DNA of 29,243 bases from a virus. The stretch is taken from IMG/VR virus record IMGVR_UViG_3300028025_002392, positions 1 through 29,243 of that record. One strand, given 5' to 3'. Positions 12,747-20,442 of the stretch are shown in pieces (the first letter of the stretch is position 1; every line of letters starts with the position of its first letter). The translations under genes were made by a program, and so were the position numbers. The notes below the pieces were generated by a model that was not told the origin of the DNA, did no database searches, and saw only the letters and a list, made by a program, of their open reading frames with translations.

Positions 12747-13390
12747 AAATTCTCTAGCATTGCTATCATACGTGGGCATGGGTAGATGTCACTCTTATCA
12801 TGTCTCACTGAATTGTGTGTAAATATACCTGGCTCACCCCTCAAAGCACGTTTGTCAATATCAAATATGCTAGCAAAGTAATCTCTAGGGATGTTATACT
12901 GATCACAAAGGTACACTAGAAGCTGCCGAGTAGACTCTATTTGTGCATCTGTGTACATTTGCCAATAGATGTGCCCTTTGTATGGTTTGTCTAAGATAGT
13001 TAGCTGAGTATAATCTACTTTGCCACCTACATAATTGTAGTAATATCCATTCTTTTTAGTTAATGGTCCATAGTTACAGATCTCTATGCCTATAGACATT
13101 CTATCAAGGCTCCTATAAGTTACTCCTGCTTCACTAAATACCTCCTGCTTAAGTCCTAGGTGATAAGCCCAATTTTTAGAGCTGAAGCACTGTACTATTG
13201 TGCCCTTGGAACCAATGATAAAAGCAGTTGCTACCCTTCCTACTTGCTGATTAAAGAATTTAGCTACAGATAGTGCATCTGGTCCACCTGCAGTATGATG
13301 CAAATAGATCTGTTTCTTGTCTGTAAGCTCATCTACGTATTGATCTTTAGATAATCGGTGTTGAATTATCTTCGTTATGTCTAAGTCCAT
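12743..13390 (-). CDS. Endolysin: N-acetylmuramoyl-L-alanine amidase
   Basis: A 215-aa Amidase_2/PGRP-type zinc amidase that cleaves the bond between muramic acid and the stem peptide. Motifs: YLHHTAGG at 29-36 (first zinc His), FIIGSKGTI at 57-65, NWAYHLG at 73-79, IGIEICNYG at 100-108, and HNSVRHDKSDIYPCP at 192-206 (His and C205 as remaining likely ligands, as in T7 lysozyme). No signal peptide is visible, so export probably needs the holin. The holin gene overlaps it by 44 nt upstream and the spanin follows directly. Confidence 0.9.
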   Translation of the reverse strand: MDLDITKIIQHRLSKDQYVDELTDKKQIYLHHTAGGPDALSVAKFFNQQVGRVATAFIIGSKGTIVQCFSSKNWAYHLGLKQEVFSEAGVTYRSLDRMSIGIEICNYGPLTKKNGYYYNYVGGKVDYTQLTILDKPYKGHIYWQMYTDAQIESTRQLLVYLCDQYNIPRDYFASIFDIDKRALRGEPGIFTHNSVRHDKSDIYPCPRMIAMLENL

Positions 13391-13838
13391 TTAGATCTGT
13401 TTTAATTTCTTTAGCCCTGGCAAATAAGTTTTTCATACCCTGCCAAATATCTATACCTTTTACTGCTTTGTAGTTTTCATTTATGCTCATCACTTCTATG
13501 CTCACCAGGATAAGGCTAAGTATTTTTGTTAGCATCAAAGGCACAGAAAAAAACTTTAAAATAATATCATTAAGGATCCAAAAGTCTATCAGATAGAAAC
13601 CAATAACGGCCACCTCATAAAGCATCATTTTGGATATGATAGTGGATAGCTTGCGTGATGTAATAGCTATCTTTAATTTCTTAGCCTTCCATATCCCTGT
13701 TATGGTATCCACCACAATAGCGAAACCAATTAAAAATAAGATCCCTGATATAGGTAAAAAGAAAGCTCCTATCACTGTAAGTAATTGTGTAAAAGATTGT
13801 TTAATGGTTGATAATAAGATGGCTAACTGCATTCTCAT
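13347..13838 (-). CDS. Holin
   Basis: A 163-aa membrane protein with three or four hydrophobic segments (about 17-45, 68-90, 95-115). It carries the holin-family motif VVDTITGIWKAKK (43-55) with SRKLS (61-65), and a later helix with SIEVMSINENYKA. This matches the phage holin family that includes the TcdE/phi-type proteins. The C-terminus is charged and cytoplasmic-looking. It directly precedes and overlaps the amidase gene and overlaps the connector gene by 4 nt, completing a holin-endolysin-spanin cassette. Confidence 0.82.
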   Translation of the reverse strand: MRMQLAILLSTIKQSFTQLLTVIGAFFLPISGILFLIGFAIVVDTITGIWKAKKLKIAITSRKLSTIISKMMLYEVAVIGFYLIDFWILNDIILKFFSVPLMLTKILSLILVSIEVMSINENYKAVKGIDIWQGMKNLFARAKEIKTDLNGLRHNEDNSTPII

Positions 13839-14401
13839 AGTATTAGTATGCTGTTGTTATAGCCGTTTTCTCTAAGGTTACCACACATACCAGTACATAC
13901 AGTTTGCCATTGGGTGATGCAGCTGCAGTTATTAAACATAGGCCGTAGATCTGTATCCTGATTAGTGGTAGAGATGAATATAGGGAATAGATTTTTATTA
14001 GCTAATAGCCATCTGATTAATCTCTGCTCAAAGAAGCTAGCCTTCTGTGCATAGTGCTCCATACCAAAAGCTACCTCAGCACGTGATACAGATGCAGAGT
14101 AATCACCTGATTGTGTTTGTAGTCCTTTGTTTTTAAGTTGGTAGGTTAAGCCAAAGACAGCATCCTCAGCACTTCTCCAAGCTATCACAGGCTGTATAAA
14201 CTCAACTAGATCTATCTCATCAGGTGTAAGCGTCTGAGCATTGTAAGCCGTTAACATATGATTGTAAAAAGTAGTTCCCAAAATAGGCTGTACTCTTAGT
14301 GCTGCCTGAGTAGCTATATATGGAGTAACATCTGTTACATCCACATTAGCAGTGATGGGTGTATTAACCTTTAAATAAGTTTCTGTGATGAAATATAGCA
14401 T
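13835..14401 (-). CDS. Head-tail connector (DUF6712-like)
   Basis: A 188-aa protein with the look of Bacteroidota phage head-completion proteins: FITETYLKVNTPITANVDVT at the start, VQPILGTTFYNHML at about 37-50, FIQPVIAWRSAEDAVFGL at about 68-85, and KNKGLQTQSGDYS at about 90-102. These helical adaptor proteins form a ring under the portal. The gene follows the portal with a one-base overlap (TAATG). The C-terminal cysteines (CSC, CTGMCG) are unusual for a connector and may bind metal or be exposed on the virion. Confidence 0.72.
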   Translation of the reverse strand: MLYFITETYLKVNTPITANVDVTDVTPYIATQAALRVQPILGTTFYNHMLTAYNAQTLTPDEIDLVEFIQPVIAWRSAEDAVFGLTYQLKNKGLQTQSGDYSASVSRAEVAFGMEHYAQKASFFEQRLIRWLLANKNLFPIFISTTNQDTDLRPMFNNCSCITQWQTVCTGMCGNLRENGYNNSILIL

Positions 14402-15738
14402 TATACAGGGGTTGTTGTTTCGGTTACTACTATAGCAGCTGCTGCACTCTGAGTCATATCACCACCTTCTATAGGAGGAAGGGAAGCCAAAGCTCTCACC
14501 TCATTTATAGTCATAGTCTCTAGTACTTTAGTAGCTACCAATGGGCTTAGGCTGTTAAGTGCATCATTAGTTTTGGATGTATCACCCTCAAGCTCTACTA
14601 TATTCTCATTAATGATCTGGAAGTTATTGATAGTAAATTCTGCAGGGATCTTAGCGATAGTTAATAGCTCATTAAAGATAGCCATCACACATCCTCTTAG
14701 CTCCATTACTACGTTCTTTTCAAATATCACATAAGCCTGCTTAATATCTGCACCACCTCCAAGGCTTCCTGTGGTACGTACACCCATTAAGATAGGATCT
14801 ATAGTGTGAGCAAAACAAATCTGCTCAGTGTTAAGCTGTGAGGCTTCCTGAAATAAACTATCATTGCCATTTGTAGGTAGGCTTTCTATCTTAGGTAGCT
14901 GATCCTGTGAGTTAGCAAAAAATGCAACAGCTTTACCAGCATTAGCAGCCCCTTTCATACGATCAATAGTTTCCTTAATCATGTGCTTCTCCTCTTCTGA
15001 TTGTGGCCTCTTAGGAAACATCATAGCAAAGGATGGAAAAATAGAATTTTGTATATTAGATTTAGCAAAGTAGCTAAGCTCACCACTAAGGAAAGCAAAG
15101 TTTAAAGCTGAGGTGTATTGTGGTAGTGAGTAGTAATCCTGCCCTAGTGATTTAATCTCATAGCAATATAACTGCTCATAATCAGAGCATGCTACGTGAT
15201 AAGGTTTGATTTCTTTTATCTCTATGTTTGTACTCCAGTCCTCACAGATATAGTACATATCTTTATACCTAGATATCCTTACTTTCTCAGGTGATATATT
15301 TTCTATCTTAACTAATTTCTTTGTGCTATCAAAACAAAGTTTAAAATAAATTCTATTGTGTACAATTAATTGTCTAGTAACAGCTTTAACTATATGCTTT
15401 AATTTTGTTTTTCTTTCAAACATATATAGCTCTAGCTTCTCAGGGGTAGTAAGTTTGTCAGTTGCCAAAGCAAAGCCACCACCTATCACTGCATTAGTTT
15501 TATAATCTACTATGGCACCATGTAAAGGACTAGAAAAATACATCTGGTTAAGGAGCTGAGGATATAGGTTATCATTACCAAATCTCACCCACATATTAGT
15601 GGCATATCTACCATTAACATAGGGCAGTGATAAATCACCTCTACCTACAGGTAAGAAAGGAGTGCTGAAAGATTGGTACCCCTCCACCATTTCAGGAGAT
15701 GTGCTATCTTTCTTAAAAAAGTTATTATACCATGCCAT
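14401..15738 (-). CDS. Portal protein
   Basis: A 445-aa portal, the dodecameric ring through which DNA enters and leaves the head. N-terminal features: NDNLYPQLLNQMYFSSPLHG (about 55-74) and AIVDYKTNAVIGGGF (75-89), then the clip/stem region with a TIDPILMGV element near residue 320 and a low-complexity tail (SAAAAIVVTETTTPV). It lies 2 nt downstream of the 116-aa gene and overlaps the connector gene by one base. Unusually, it is transcribed after the capsid gene and far from the terminase. Confidence 0.88.
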   Translation of the reverse strand: MAWYNNFFKKDSTSPEMVEGYQSFSTPFLPVGRGDLSLPYVNGRYATNMWVRFGNDNLYPQLLNQMYFSSPLHGAIVDYKTNAVIGGGFALATDKLTTPEKLELYMFERKTKLKHIVKAVTRQLIVHNRIYFKLCFDSTKKLVKIENISPEKVRISRYKDMYYICEDWSTNIEIKEIKPYHVACSDYEQLYCYEIKSLGQDYYSLPQYTSALNFAFLSGELSYFAKSNIQNSIFPSFAMMFPKRPQSEEEKHMIKETIDRMKGAANAGKAVAFFANSQDQLPKIESLPTNGNDSLFQEASQLNTEQICFAHTIDPILMGVRTTGSLGGGADIKQAYVIFEKNVVMELRGCVMAIFNELLTIAKIPAEFTINNFQIINENIVELEGDTSKTNDALNSLSPLVATKVLETMTINEVRALASLPPIEGGDMTQSAAAAIVVTETTTPV

Positions 15739-15740
15739 AG

Positions 15741-16091
15741 TTAATCGTATATTGAGGTGCCTACTGGCCCACTTACCACCATTCTACCCTCTTCTATTAC
15801 TACACCTGTTGATTGAGCAATAGTTAAAGGTAGTACATAGGGTACTGAGCTCTCATAAATCTGATATATAAACTGCCCTTGTAATAAAGTAATATCTATA
15901 GGCTCATTAAGTACAAAAAGATTGTACCGTTCAGGCCATAAGCTAGTATCTGCAGTAGTAAATAGCTGAGGTACACTAGTAGTATTCATTTCATTAGTGA
16001 AAGCAAATAGATAGTGAGGGGTAGATACAGTAGTAACCTCTGTTAAGGTTAGCACCACCTGGTTAATCACTCCCTGTTCAATGTATATCAT
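15741..16091 (-). CDS. Conserved structural-region protein, 116 aa
   Basis: An all-beta protein: QVVLTLTEVTTVSTPHYLFA, FTNEMNTTS, then PERYNLFVLNEP and GQFIYQIYES. This pattern (LTL.E, YLFAFTN, ERYNLF, YQIYES) recurs in my recollection of Bacteroidota phage structural regions, but no role has been fixed. It could be a capsid decoration or head-fibre base. Its ATG abuts the AATATAGGTA motif and it is the first gene after a terminator, so it probably opens a portal-connector-lysis transcription unit. Confidence 0.72.
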   Translation of the reverse strand: MIYIEQGVINQVVLTLTEVTTVSTPHYLFAFTNEMNTTSVPQLFTTADTSLWPERYNLFVLNEPIDITLLQGQFIYQIYESSVPYVLPLTIAQSTGVVIEEGRMVVSGPVGTSIYD

Positions 16092-16100
16092 ACCTATATT
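16091..16100 (-). promoter_or_regulatory. AATATAGGTA motif at start of portal operon
   Basis: The 10-mer directly abuts the ATG of the 116-aa gene, preceded by ATAT. It follows the terminator at 16126-16154, so it is the only candidate start signal seen for the downstream portal-lysis unit. Whether it acts in transcription or translation cannot be told. Confidence 0.5.
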
Positions 16101-16125
16101 ATATGTTTACTTCAAAATGTTTAGA

Positions 16126-16154
16126 AATAAAAAAGCCCCACAATATGCAGGGCT
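16126..16154 (-). terminator. Rho-independent terminator after the tail-tube gene
   Basis: On the minus strand AGCCC (16154-16150) pairs with GGGCT (16138-16134) around an 11-nt loop, followed by a T-rich run (TTTTTATTTC). It sits 23 nt beyond the tail-tube stop and ends the protease-capsid-tube transcript. Confidence 0.75.
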
Positions 16155-16176
16155 AGTTTTAAGCGTGTTAAGTCTA

Positions 16177-16716
16177 TTAAGATATTCCGATAAGAGCTAA
16201 AGCAGTAGGAGTCATATCTACTTCATAAGCTAAGTACTCATTTTCAGCTACCAAAGTTACAGCATATTTAGAACCATCTGCTCTAGCAGTTCCTGATCCT
16301 TCAGCTACTGCAGAAACTTGCAAGTAAGGGAAGTACCAATACTTACCATTAGCATCTAATACTACTGCAGTAAGATACTGTTGACCTGATCCCAAAATTT
16401 TGATAGCTCTAGACTTATCAGCTTCACGTCTGTGAAACATTAAAGCAATAGTCTGAGTAATAAAAGATGATCCATTAACTAAATCTATAGCAGCCTCTTC
16501 TGTAAAGCTAGAGGTGTTTCTACGGATGTAATAGTTCTCAAACAATACAGTACCTGCTAAAGTGATAGCAGTAATTTCCCAGCCTGCACCCAAAGAAGGG
16601 TCTACAGGTGTAATAGAAGCGATTTCATCCTGTTGGTTAATCCATATTCCATAGATACCCCCACTGTTATTATCGCAACTTTTTAAAATGGCCTCGAGGG
16701 CTTGACATGTTGGCAT
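16177..16716 (-). CDS. Probable major tail tube protein
   Basis: A 179-aa protein. The start, ALEAILKSCDNNSGGIYGIW, and the end, GSGTARADGSKYAVTLVAEN followed by EVDMTPTALA, match the layout of tail tube proteins in Bacteroidota siphoviruses. There a G.G.A..D...Y..TL.G.E pattern precedes the C-terminus. It lies directly after the major capsid gene, separated only by a small hairpin, and before a terminator, fitting a highly expressed virion protein. A capsid accessory protein is the main alternative. Confidence 0.65.
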   Translation of the reverse strand: MPTCQALEAILKSCDNNSGGIYGIWINQQDEIASITPVDPSLGAGWEITAITLAGTVLFENYYIRRNTSSFTEEAAIDLVNGSSFITQTIALMFHRREADKSRAIKILGSGQQYLTAVVLDANGKYWYFPYLQVSAVAEGSGTARADGSKYAVTLVAENEYLAYEVDMTPTALALIGIS

Positions 16717-16736
16717 GATTTATATGTTTTATATAA

Positions 16737-16752
16737 AGGGGGTTGCCCCCCT
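16737..16752 (-). terminator. GC hairpin between capsid and tail-tube genes
   Basis: A perfect 6-bp stem AGGGGG/CCCCCT with a 4-nt loop, 14 nt after the capsid stop. On the minus strand it is followed by TTATATAAAA rather than a clean T run. It may partly terminate or protect the 3' end of the capsid message, giving more capsid than tube mRNA. Confidence 0.5.
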
Positions 16753-16765
16753 CTATGAGTTAATA

Positions 16766-17710
16766 TTAAGCGTAGTAAACGATATCTGTAGGGTTAACAA
16801 AGCTGAAACCTACTTTCATGTTAGCACGTGTTCTGATAACTGGCTCAGCAACAGTATCTGCTAAGTTTACAGCACGTAAATCAGAAGAGTCACCTTCACC
16901 ATCAAATGCATAGATAAGGTTGTCTTTCAAAGTGATTACAAAAGTATCATTAGACATCCCTGGACAAAGTACTATTTTGATACCTAAGTAAGTCAAAGCT
17001 AGATCCTGAGTGATATAAGCATTAGTGTTACCTGAAGCTACACCTAAACGGTAGATATTAACTAATTGAGTAGGCATGTAGATACGCAAGTCAGCAGTTC
17101 TAGAAGCAATAGCTGCAGGAACCAAAGCGAAAGCAGCTGCTAATTTTGCACCTAATCCAGCTACACCTGTAAATGTAGTGATTGCACCTGTACCACCATT
17201 GATAACATCACCTGCCAAAACTGAAGCAGCTAATCCTTTCTCATAACCATCACACAAAGCAAGCTGTGGGTTTACAGATAAGGTATCACCTTGCCATCTT
17301 AAAGACTCAATTTGACCTGCAATAGCGTTAGCCATTTCAGACCAGTAGAAGCTAAAGAAAGAAGCTACAGTGAAATCACCATTAGATCCTGCTGCCATTT
17401 GTAAAGATACAAAAGACTGCTCTAAGTCAAATTGACAAACCTGAGCCATAGCAGAAAGAGCACATACGTCTACTTCATGAGAGCTTAAGTCATCAGTGTT
17501 AAGGTTAGGGAAGTTACAAGGGCTAGTAGCTAGTAAGCCAGAACCAAAAGTAACTGTACCAATTTTAGTTTTGTACTTAATACCAGGTAAAGTACGGAAG
17601 TTATCAGGAATTTCACTACCTGAAAGGTAAGCCTGTGCGTAGAACGCATCAGCGTTTGGTGCTAATAATGCAGAAGCATCAATGTTTAAATCAAATCTTA
17701 GTTTTCTCAT
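16766..17710 (-). CDS. Major capsid protein
   Basis: A 314-aa protein with features of an HK97-type capsid subunit. The N-terminal arm is MRKLRFDLNIDASALLA. An aromatic/alanine helical part follows (SFFSFYWSEMANAIAGQIES, about 118-137). An A-domain-like half contains RIYMPTQLVNIYRLGV (about 207-222) and ALTYLGIKIVLCPGM (about 237-251), and it ends VNPTDIVYYA. The arrangement after the protease/scaffold gene is standard. The leader, AAAACAAACAAACACAATG, is A-rich without a Shine-Dalgarno sequence, typical of strongly expressed Bacteroidota genes. Confidence 0.85.
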   Translation of the reverse strand: MRKLRFDLNIDASALLAPNADAFYAQAYLSGSEIPDNFRTLPGIKYKTKIGTVTFGSGLLATSPCNFPNLNTDDLSSHEVDVCALSAMAQVCQFDLEQSFVSLQMAAGSNGDFTVASFFSFYWSEMANAIAGQIESLRWQGDTLSVNPQLALCDGYEKGLAASVLAGDVINGGTGAITTFTGVAGLGAKLAAAFALVPAAIASRTADLRIYMPTQLVNIYRLGVASGNTNAYITQDLALTYLGIKIVLCPGMSNDTFVITLKDNLIYAFDGEGDSSDLRAVNLADTVAEPVIRTRANMKVGFSFVNPTDIVYYA

Positions 17711-17725
17711 TGTGTTTGTTTGTTT

Positions 17726-18109
17726 TTATTGGTTGTTAAATTTATTGAATTTACTTAATTTTTGCTGTACGCTCATCTTTACAGCCTCCTCCATTGTCTC
17801 CTCTTCTGTTTCAGTAACTAAAGACTCTTCTAATTGATTTTTCAAATCAGCTATCATAGCCACAAGTGCATCTACTTGCTCAGTAATTAATGGTCGTACT
17901 ATCTCTAGTATTGCCTCAGCATCCATAGCAGGATCTACAGCCATAGTTTCCTCTTCTACTACTTCCTCCTCTTCTACTACTGTATCAGTCATTGCTTCCT
18001 CTTCTACTACTACTTCCTCTTCTTTTTCTCTAATTTCAGTGATCTCACCATCAACAACAACGTATATTTTGCCGTCAATTAAGTGTTCACCATCAGGTAA
18101 TTTATTCAT
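17726..18109 (-). CDS. Possible nested scaffold protein (internal start), 127 aa
   Basis: In frame within the protease gene, Met193 (ATG at 18109) begins exactly where the scaffold-like part starts: MNKLPDGEHLIDGKIYVVV. The sequence before it, AACTTAAACTAAATAATATG, is A/T-rich like other gene leaders here. The arrangement copies lambda C/Nu3, where the scaffold is made from an internal start in the protease gene. Evidence is positional only. Confidence 0.4.
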   Translation of the reverse strand: MNKLPDGEHLIDGKIYVVVDGEITEIREKEEEVVVEEEAMTDTVVEEEEVVEEETMAVDPAMDAEAILEIVRPLITEQVDALVAMIADLKNQLEESLVTETEEETMEEAVKMSVQQKLSKFNKFNNQ

Positions 18110-18685
18110 ATTATTTAGTTTAAGTTGTTGCTGTTCTTTGAGCTTCATACCTAGATATCCCTCTATGCTGAAACCTACCTGCCCATCTGCTACCAGTTGT
18201 GCATAGTATTCTTTATCTGTTACCTGAGCTGTAACCATTAGAGTGCCTTCAGGTACCTCTATCCCAAAACTAGAATAGGCTTTATCCTCTTTAGGAGTAT
18301 CTACTATCCATGCTTCCAATACATAAGCAGGTACAGTCTTATCAGTATCATGCTCTAGGTTAAAGAGATCCTTGTTACTCATATCACGCATAAACTTTGC
18401 ATGAATTTTCTCTATCTCCTCAATTGAAAACTTAACATAGTACTCTTTACCATCCTCATCATCCTTCCTATAGATCTCCATAGGGATAAGAGCAGGTGCT
18501 ACTATGCGATACTTAAGATCATCTGTAAATATCATAGGCTTAACCTGGCTATTGAAAGCCATACCCATTACTTTGATAGCAGGAGTGGATGTAAAAGCAA
18601 TTTGTTCTATACCTAAGTCCTCCCCATTTTCAGAGTATTCAGGATCTATAGTAATCTTGTAAACAGGTAAGTTATCTTTTGCCAT
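17726..18685 (-). CDS. Prohead protease (XkdF-like) with scaffold-like C-terminus
   Basis: From the ATG at 18685 the protein is 319 aa. Residues 1-185 look like the XkdF/prohead serine protease: LFNLEHD (107-113, catalytic H112) and VGFSIEGY (170-177, catalytic S173). Residues 193-319 are different: a beta-hairpin element, GEHLIDGKIYVVVDGEITEI, then runs of glutamate (EEEVV repeats) and coiled coil, as in scaffolding domains. It therefore probably guides capsid assembly and then matures the shell. An open frame extends upstream to 18817 but would overlap the divergent plus-strand gene and lacks family similarity. The AATATAGGTA motif abuts the chosen ATG. Confidence 0.82.
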   Translation of the reverse strand: MAKDNLPVYKITIDPEYSENGEDLGIEQIAFTSTPAIKVMGMAFNSQVKPMIFTDDLKYRIVAPALIPMEIYRKDDEDGKEYYVKFSIEEIEKIHAKFMRDMSNKDLFNLEHDTDKTVPAYVLEAWIVDTPKEDKAYSSFGIEVPEGTLMVTAQVTDKEYYAQLVADGQVGFSIEGYLGMKLKEQQQLKLNNMNKLPDGEHLIDGKIYVVVDGEITEIREKEEEVVVEEEAMTDTVVEEEEVVEEETMAVDPAMDAEAILEIVRPLITEQVDALVAMIADLKNQLEESLVTETEEETMEEAVKMSVQQKLSKFNKFNNQ

Positions 18686-18728
18686 ACCTATATTATAATA
18701 ATTCATATATTTGTAAAAAAAATTAACT
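18685..18728. promoter_or_regulatory. Divergent intergenic region with signals on both strands
   Basis: This short gap separates the minus-strand protease gene from the plus-strand chaperone-like pair. On the minus strand AATATAGGTA (18694-18685) abuts the protease ATG, with TTATTAT just upstream. On the plus strand TATATTTG (18706-18713) matches the host -7 consensus and lies 15 nt before the ATG at 18729. A TTTG at 18678-18681 could be -33, though the 24-nt spacer is long. The two directions may therefore use different promoter types. Confidence 0.5.
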
Positions 18729-19271
18729 ATGGTAACTATTTTAGGAAGGGAGATCCCCAACAAAATTGAAGAGCTAACTATTGAGCAGTTCGAAGCAATT
18801 ACAGATATTAATAACAATAAAGAGATAGATCCTGTGGATAGGCATCTGCAAATCTTTGAGTATCTAGGAATCCCTGAAAAGGAGTTCTTTGACTTTGATA
18901 TAGCAGAATTTATTGATATTGTTAAAGAGTTTAATTCTGCTCAGGATCCTATGCAAAATCAGGAAGCTGTAACTATTTTAGAATTGGATGGCTTTACATA
19001 TACTGCAGAGCTTAAGCTAACAGTACGTGAAACTAAGCTAATAGAAAAGATTGCCATCCACAAACAGAAGGGGTACATATCAGATATGATGGCAGTGATG
19101 TTTAAAGCAGATCACTTAACTAATGCAGAGCACTATGCAGAAGCTCACCTTAAGTTAAAGTCTAAGCTAATCAGAAAATTGAAAGCTGAGTTATGCATCC
19201 CTTATATTATGTTTGTGGCTAACAAGGTAAAAAACCAAGTAGAGAATGTACCTACCGAAGCAGTGGAGTGA
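18729..19271 (+). CDS. Putative tail assembly chaperone 1 (plus strand)
   Basis: A 180-aa helical, acidic protein starting MVTILGREIPNKIEELTIEQ, with a central beta part (TILELDGFTYTAELKLTV) and a basic helical C-terminus (LKLKSKLIRKLKAELC). The EELTIEQFEAITDI segment resembles SEVTLEQFMEIAEI in the next gene, so the two are paralogues. Between capsid/tube and tape-measure genes, phages place tail-assembly chaperones (lambda G/GT type), and this pair fits by position and character. It is one of only two plus-strand genes. Role inferred. Confidence 0.6.
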   Translation: MVTILGREIPNKIEELTIEQFEAITDINNNKEIDPVDRHLQIFEYLGIPEKEFFDFDIAEFIDIVKEFNSAQDPMQNQEAVTILELDGFTYTAELKLTVRETKLIEKIAIHKQKGYISDMMAVMFKADHLTNAEHYAEAHLKLKSKLIRKLKAELCIPYIMFVANKVKNQVENVPTEAVE

Positions 19272-19983
19272 GGTAACTCTTGAGCAGTTCATGGAGATTG
19301 CTGAGATAGACAAAGAGCAGGGTGCCTACCACTATAATAGTGAGATACTTTCCATCATCACAGATGAGCCCCCTGAGTCTATTGAGGATATGGATATAGA
19401 TGAGCTCAAAGGTTACATAGATGAGTGCAAGTGGGCACTATCACAGCCATCTAATAAATACAAGTCAGAGCTTCTAGGTATGAAGGCTAAGCCCTTTAAT
19501 AAATTGTGCCTCTATGAGTACATAGATCTAGATTATTATTTCACCACTAACTACATTAAAAACCTTGCTAATATATGTGGTGTACTGTACAGGCAAAGTA
19601 AACTAAATGAATGGGGTGAGGAGGTGCTAGAGCCTTATGAGTATGATTGTACTATCAGAGCTGATAAGTTCTTAGACCTTCCCATCACAGATGTTTATGG
19701 CATCATTAATGAGTTTCTAAAGTTTAGAGAGAATTTTGTTAAGGTATATCAAAACTTATTTCAAGGTGATGAGTTACCTGAGTTAACACCAGAAGAGAAA
19801 GCAGAGCTCACACCTGATGAGTTAAAAGATGAGGAGGATGCTAAGAAAGATAGCAAATGGAGTTGGGAGCGAATGATCTACGGCCTATGCAATAATGATC
19901 TAACTAAGTCTGATAAGATAGGAGCTCTACCCCTTACCTACGTATTCAATATGATGGGTATGAAAAAAGAATTAGACATCTAA
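19246..19983 (+). CDS. Putative tail assembly chaperone 2 (plus strand)
   Basis: A 245-aa protein starting MYLPKQWSEVTLEQFMEIAE. The middle contains KPFNKLCLYEYIDLDYYFTT and NLANICGVLYRQ; later DLPITDVYGIINEFLKFREN; then an acidic linker (ELTPEEKAELTPDELKDEED) and WSWERMIYGLCNNDLTKSDK. I associate this pattern with a conserved protein of Bacteroidota phage tail regions. Its ATG lies 26 nt inside the first gene in the +1 frame, so translation is probably coupled. Its 3' end overlaps the convergent minus-strand gene by 12 nt. The chaperone role is inferred. Confidence 0.6.
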   Translation: MYLPKQWSEVTLEQFMEIAEIDKEQGAYHYNSEILSIITDEPPESIEDMDIDELKGYIDECKWALSQPSNKYKSELLGMKAKPFNKLCLYEYIDLDYYFTTNYIKNLANICGVLYRQSKLNEWGEEVLEPYEYDCTIRADKFLDLPITDVYGIINEFLKFRENFVKVYQNLFQGDELPELTPEEKAELTPDELKDEEDAKKDSKWSWERMIYGLCNNDLTKSDKIGALPLTYVFNMMGMKKELDI

Positions 19984-20442
19984 GGGCGTTCCCTGGACAA
20001 ATCCTGGAGGTGCAAATAGTGCCTCAAATGTATAGACTAGCTTTCTATTTTTTTCTAATACTTCTACAGCTTCTAGTATAGGATATCTTTTATTTAACCA
20101 TGCAGTATACTGAGTATATATTTCAGCAGTAATACCTGCACTACCCAAAGCAATAGTAAACTTAGAGACAAAATCTCTAGGTGCTATAGATCCACCATTA
20201 GGGCCATATGCATTACTAGTTACAGGCACCCCATTATTTAAAAAGATAAAGTAATAAGCTGCTACTATCTGTATCTCTAGCTTCTCAAAGCCTGTAACCT
20301 TAGCATTAATTCTTATTGAGCTTACTAGTGTGCCTTCAGGATCTTCTAGTTCAGCATCTACTATTTTCTTAAGGATATTTGCCATCCTTCTCCTAGTAGG
20401 ATATAGCACATTAAATTCTCCAGTGTTTGCGTATCTACCCAT
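19972..20442 (-). CDS. Probable tail/neck completion protein (gp10-like), 156 aa
   Basis: It shows YYFIFLNNGVPVTSN (about 63-77), then GSIAPRDFVSKF, a layout like HK97 gp10/virion morphogenesis proteins, where an (E/N)xG loop and a PR.F motif occur in the middle. An N-terminal arginine-rich helix (YPTRRRMANILKKIV) follows a short leader. It lies between the fibre-like gene (one-base overlap) and the convergent chaperone pair. Assignment is tentative. Confidence 0.5.
   Translation of the reverse strand: MGRYANTGEFNVLYPTRRRMANILKKIVDAELEDPEGTLVSSIRINAKVTGFEKLEIQIVAAYYFIFLNNGVPVTSNAYGPNGGSIAPRDFVSKFTIALGSAGITAEIYTQYTAWLNKRYPILEAVEVLEKNRKLVYTFEALFAPPGFVQGTPLDV

Noticed and set aside
18686-18817. 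Upstream extension of the protease gene to an ATG at 18817
   Set aside because: It would overlap the divergent plus-strand gene by 89 nt, adds a hydrophobic segment unlike the family, and skips the ATG that abuts the AATATAGGTA motif.
19229-19235. Canonical slippery heptamer A AAA AAC near the end of the first chaperone-like gene, suggesting programmed frameshifting
   Set aside because: A -1 slip enters a frame that stops after about 14 codons, not the second gene. The second gene is in the +1 frame and has a TAG (19240-19242) between the heptamer and its ATG, so no fusion results.
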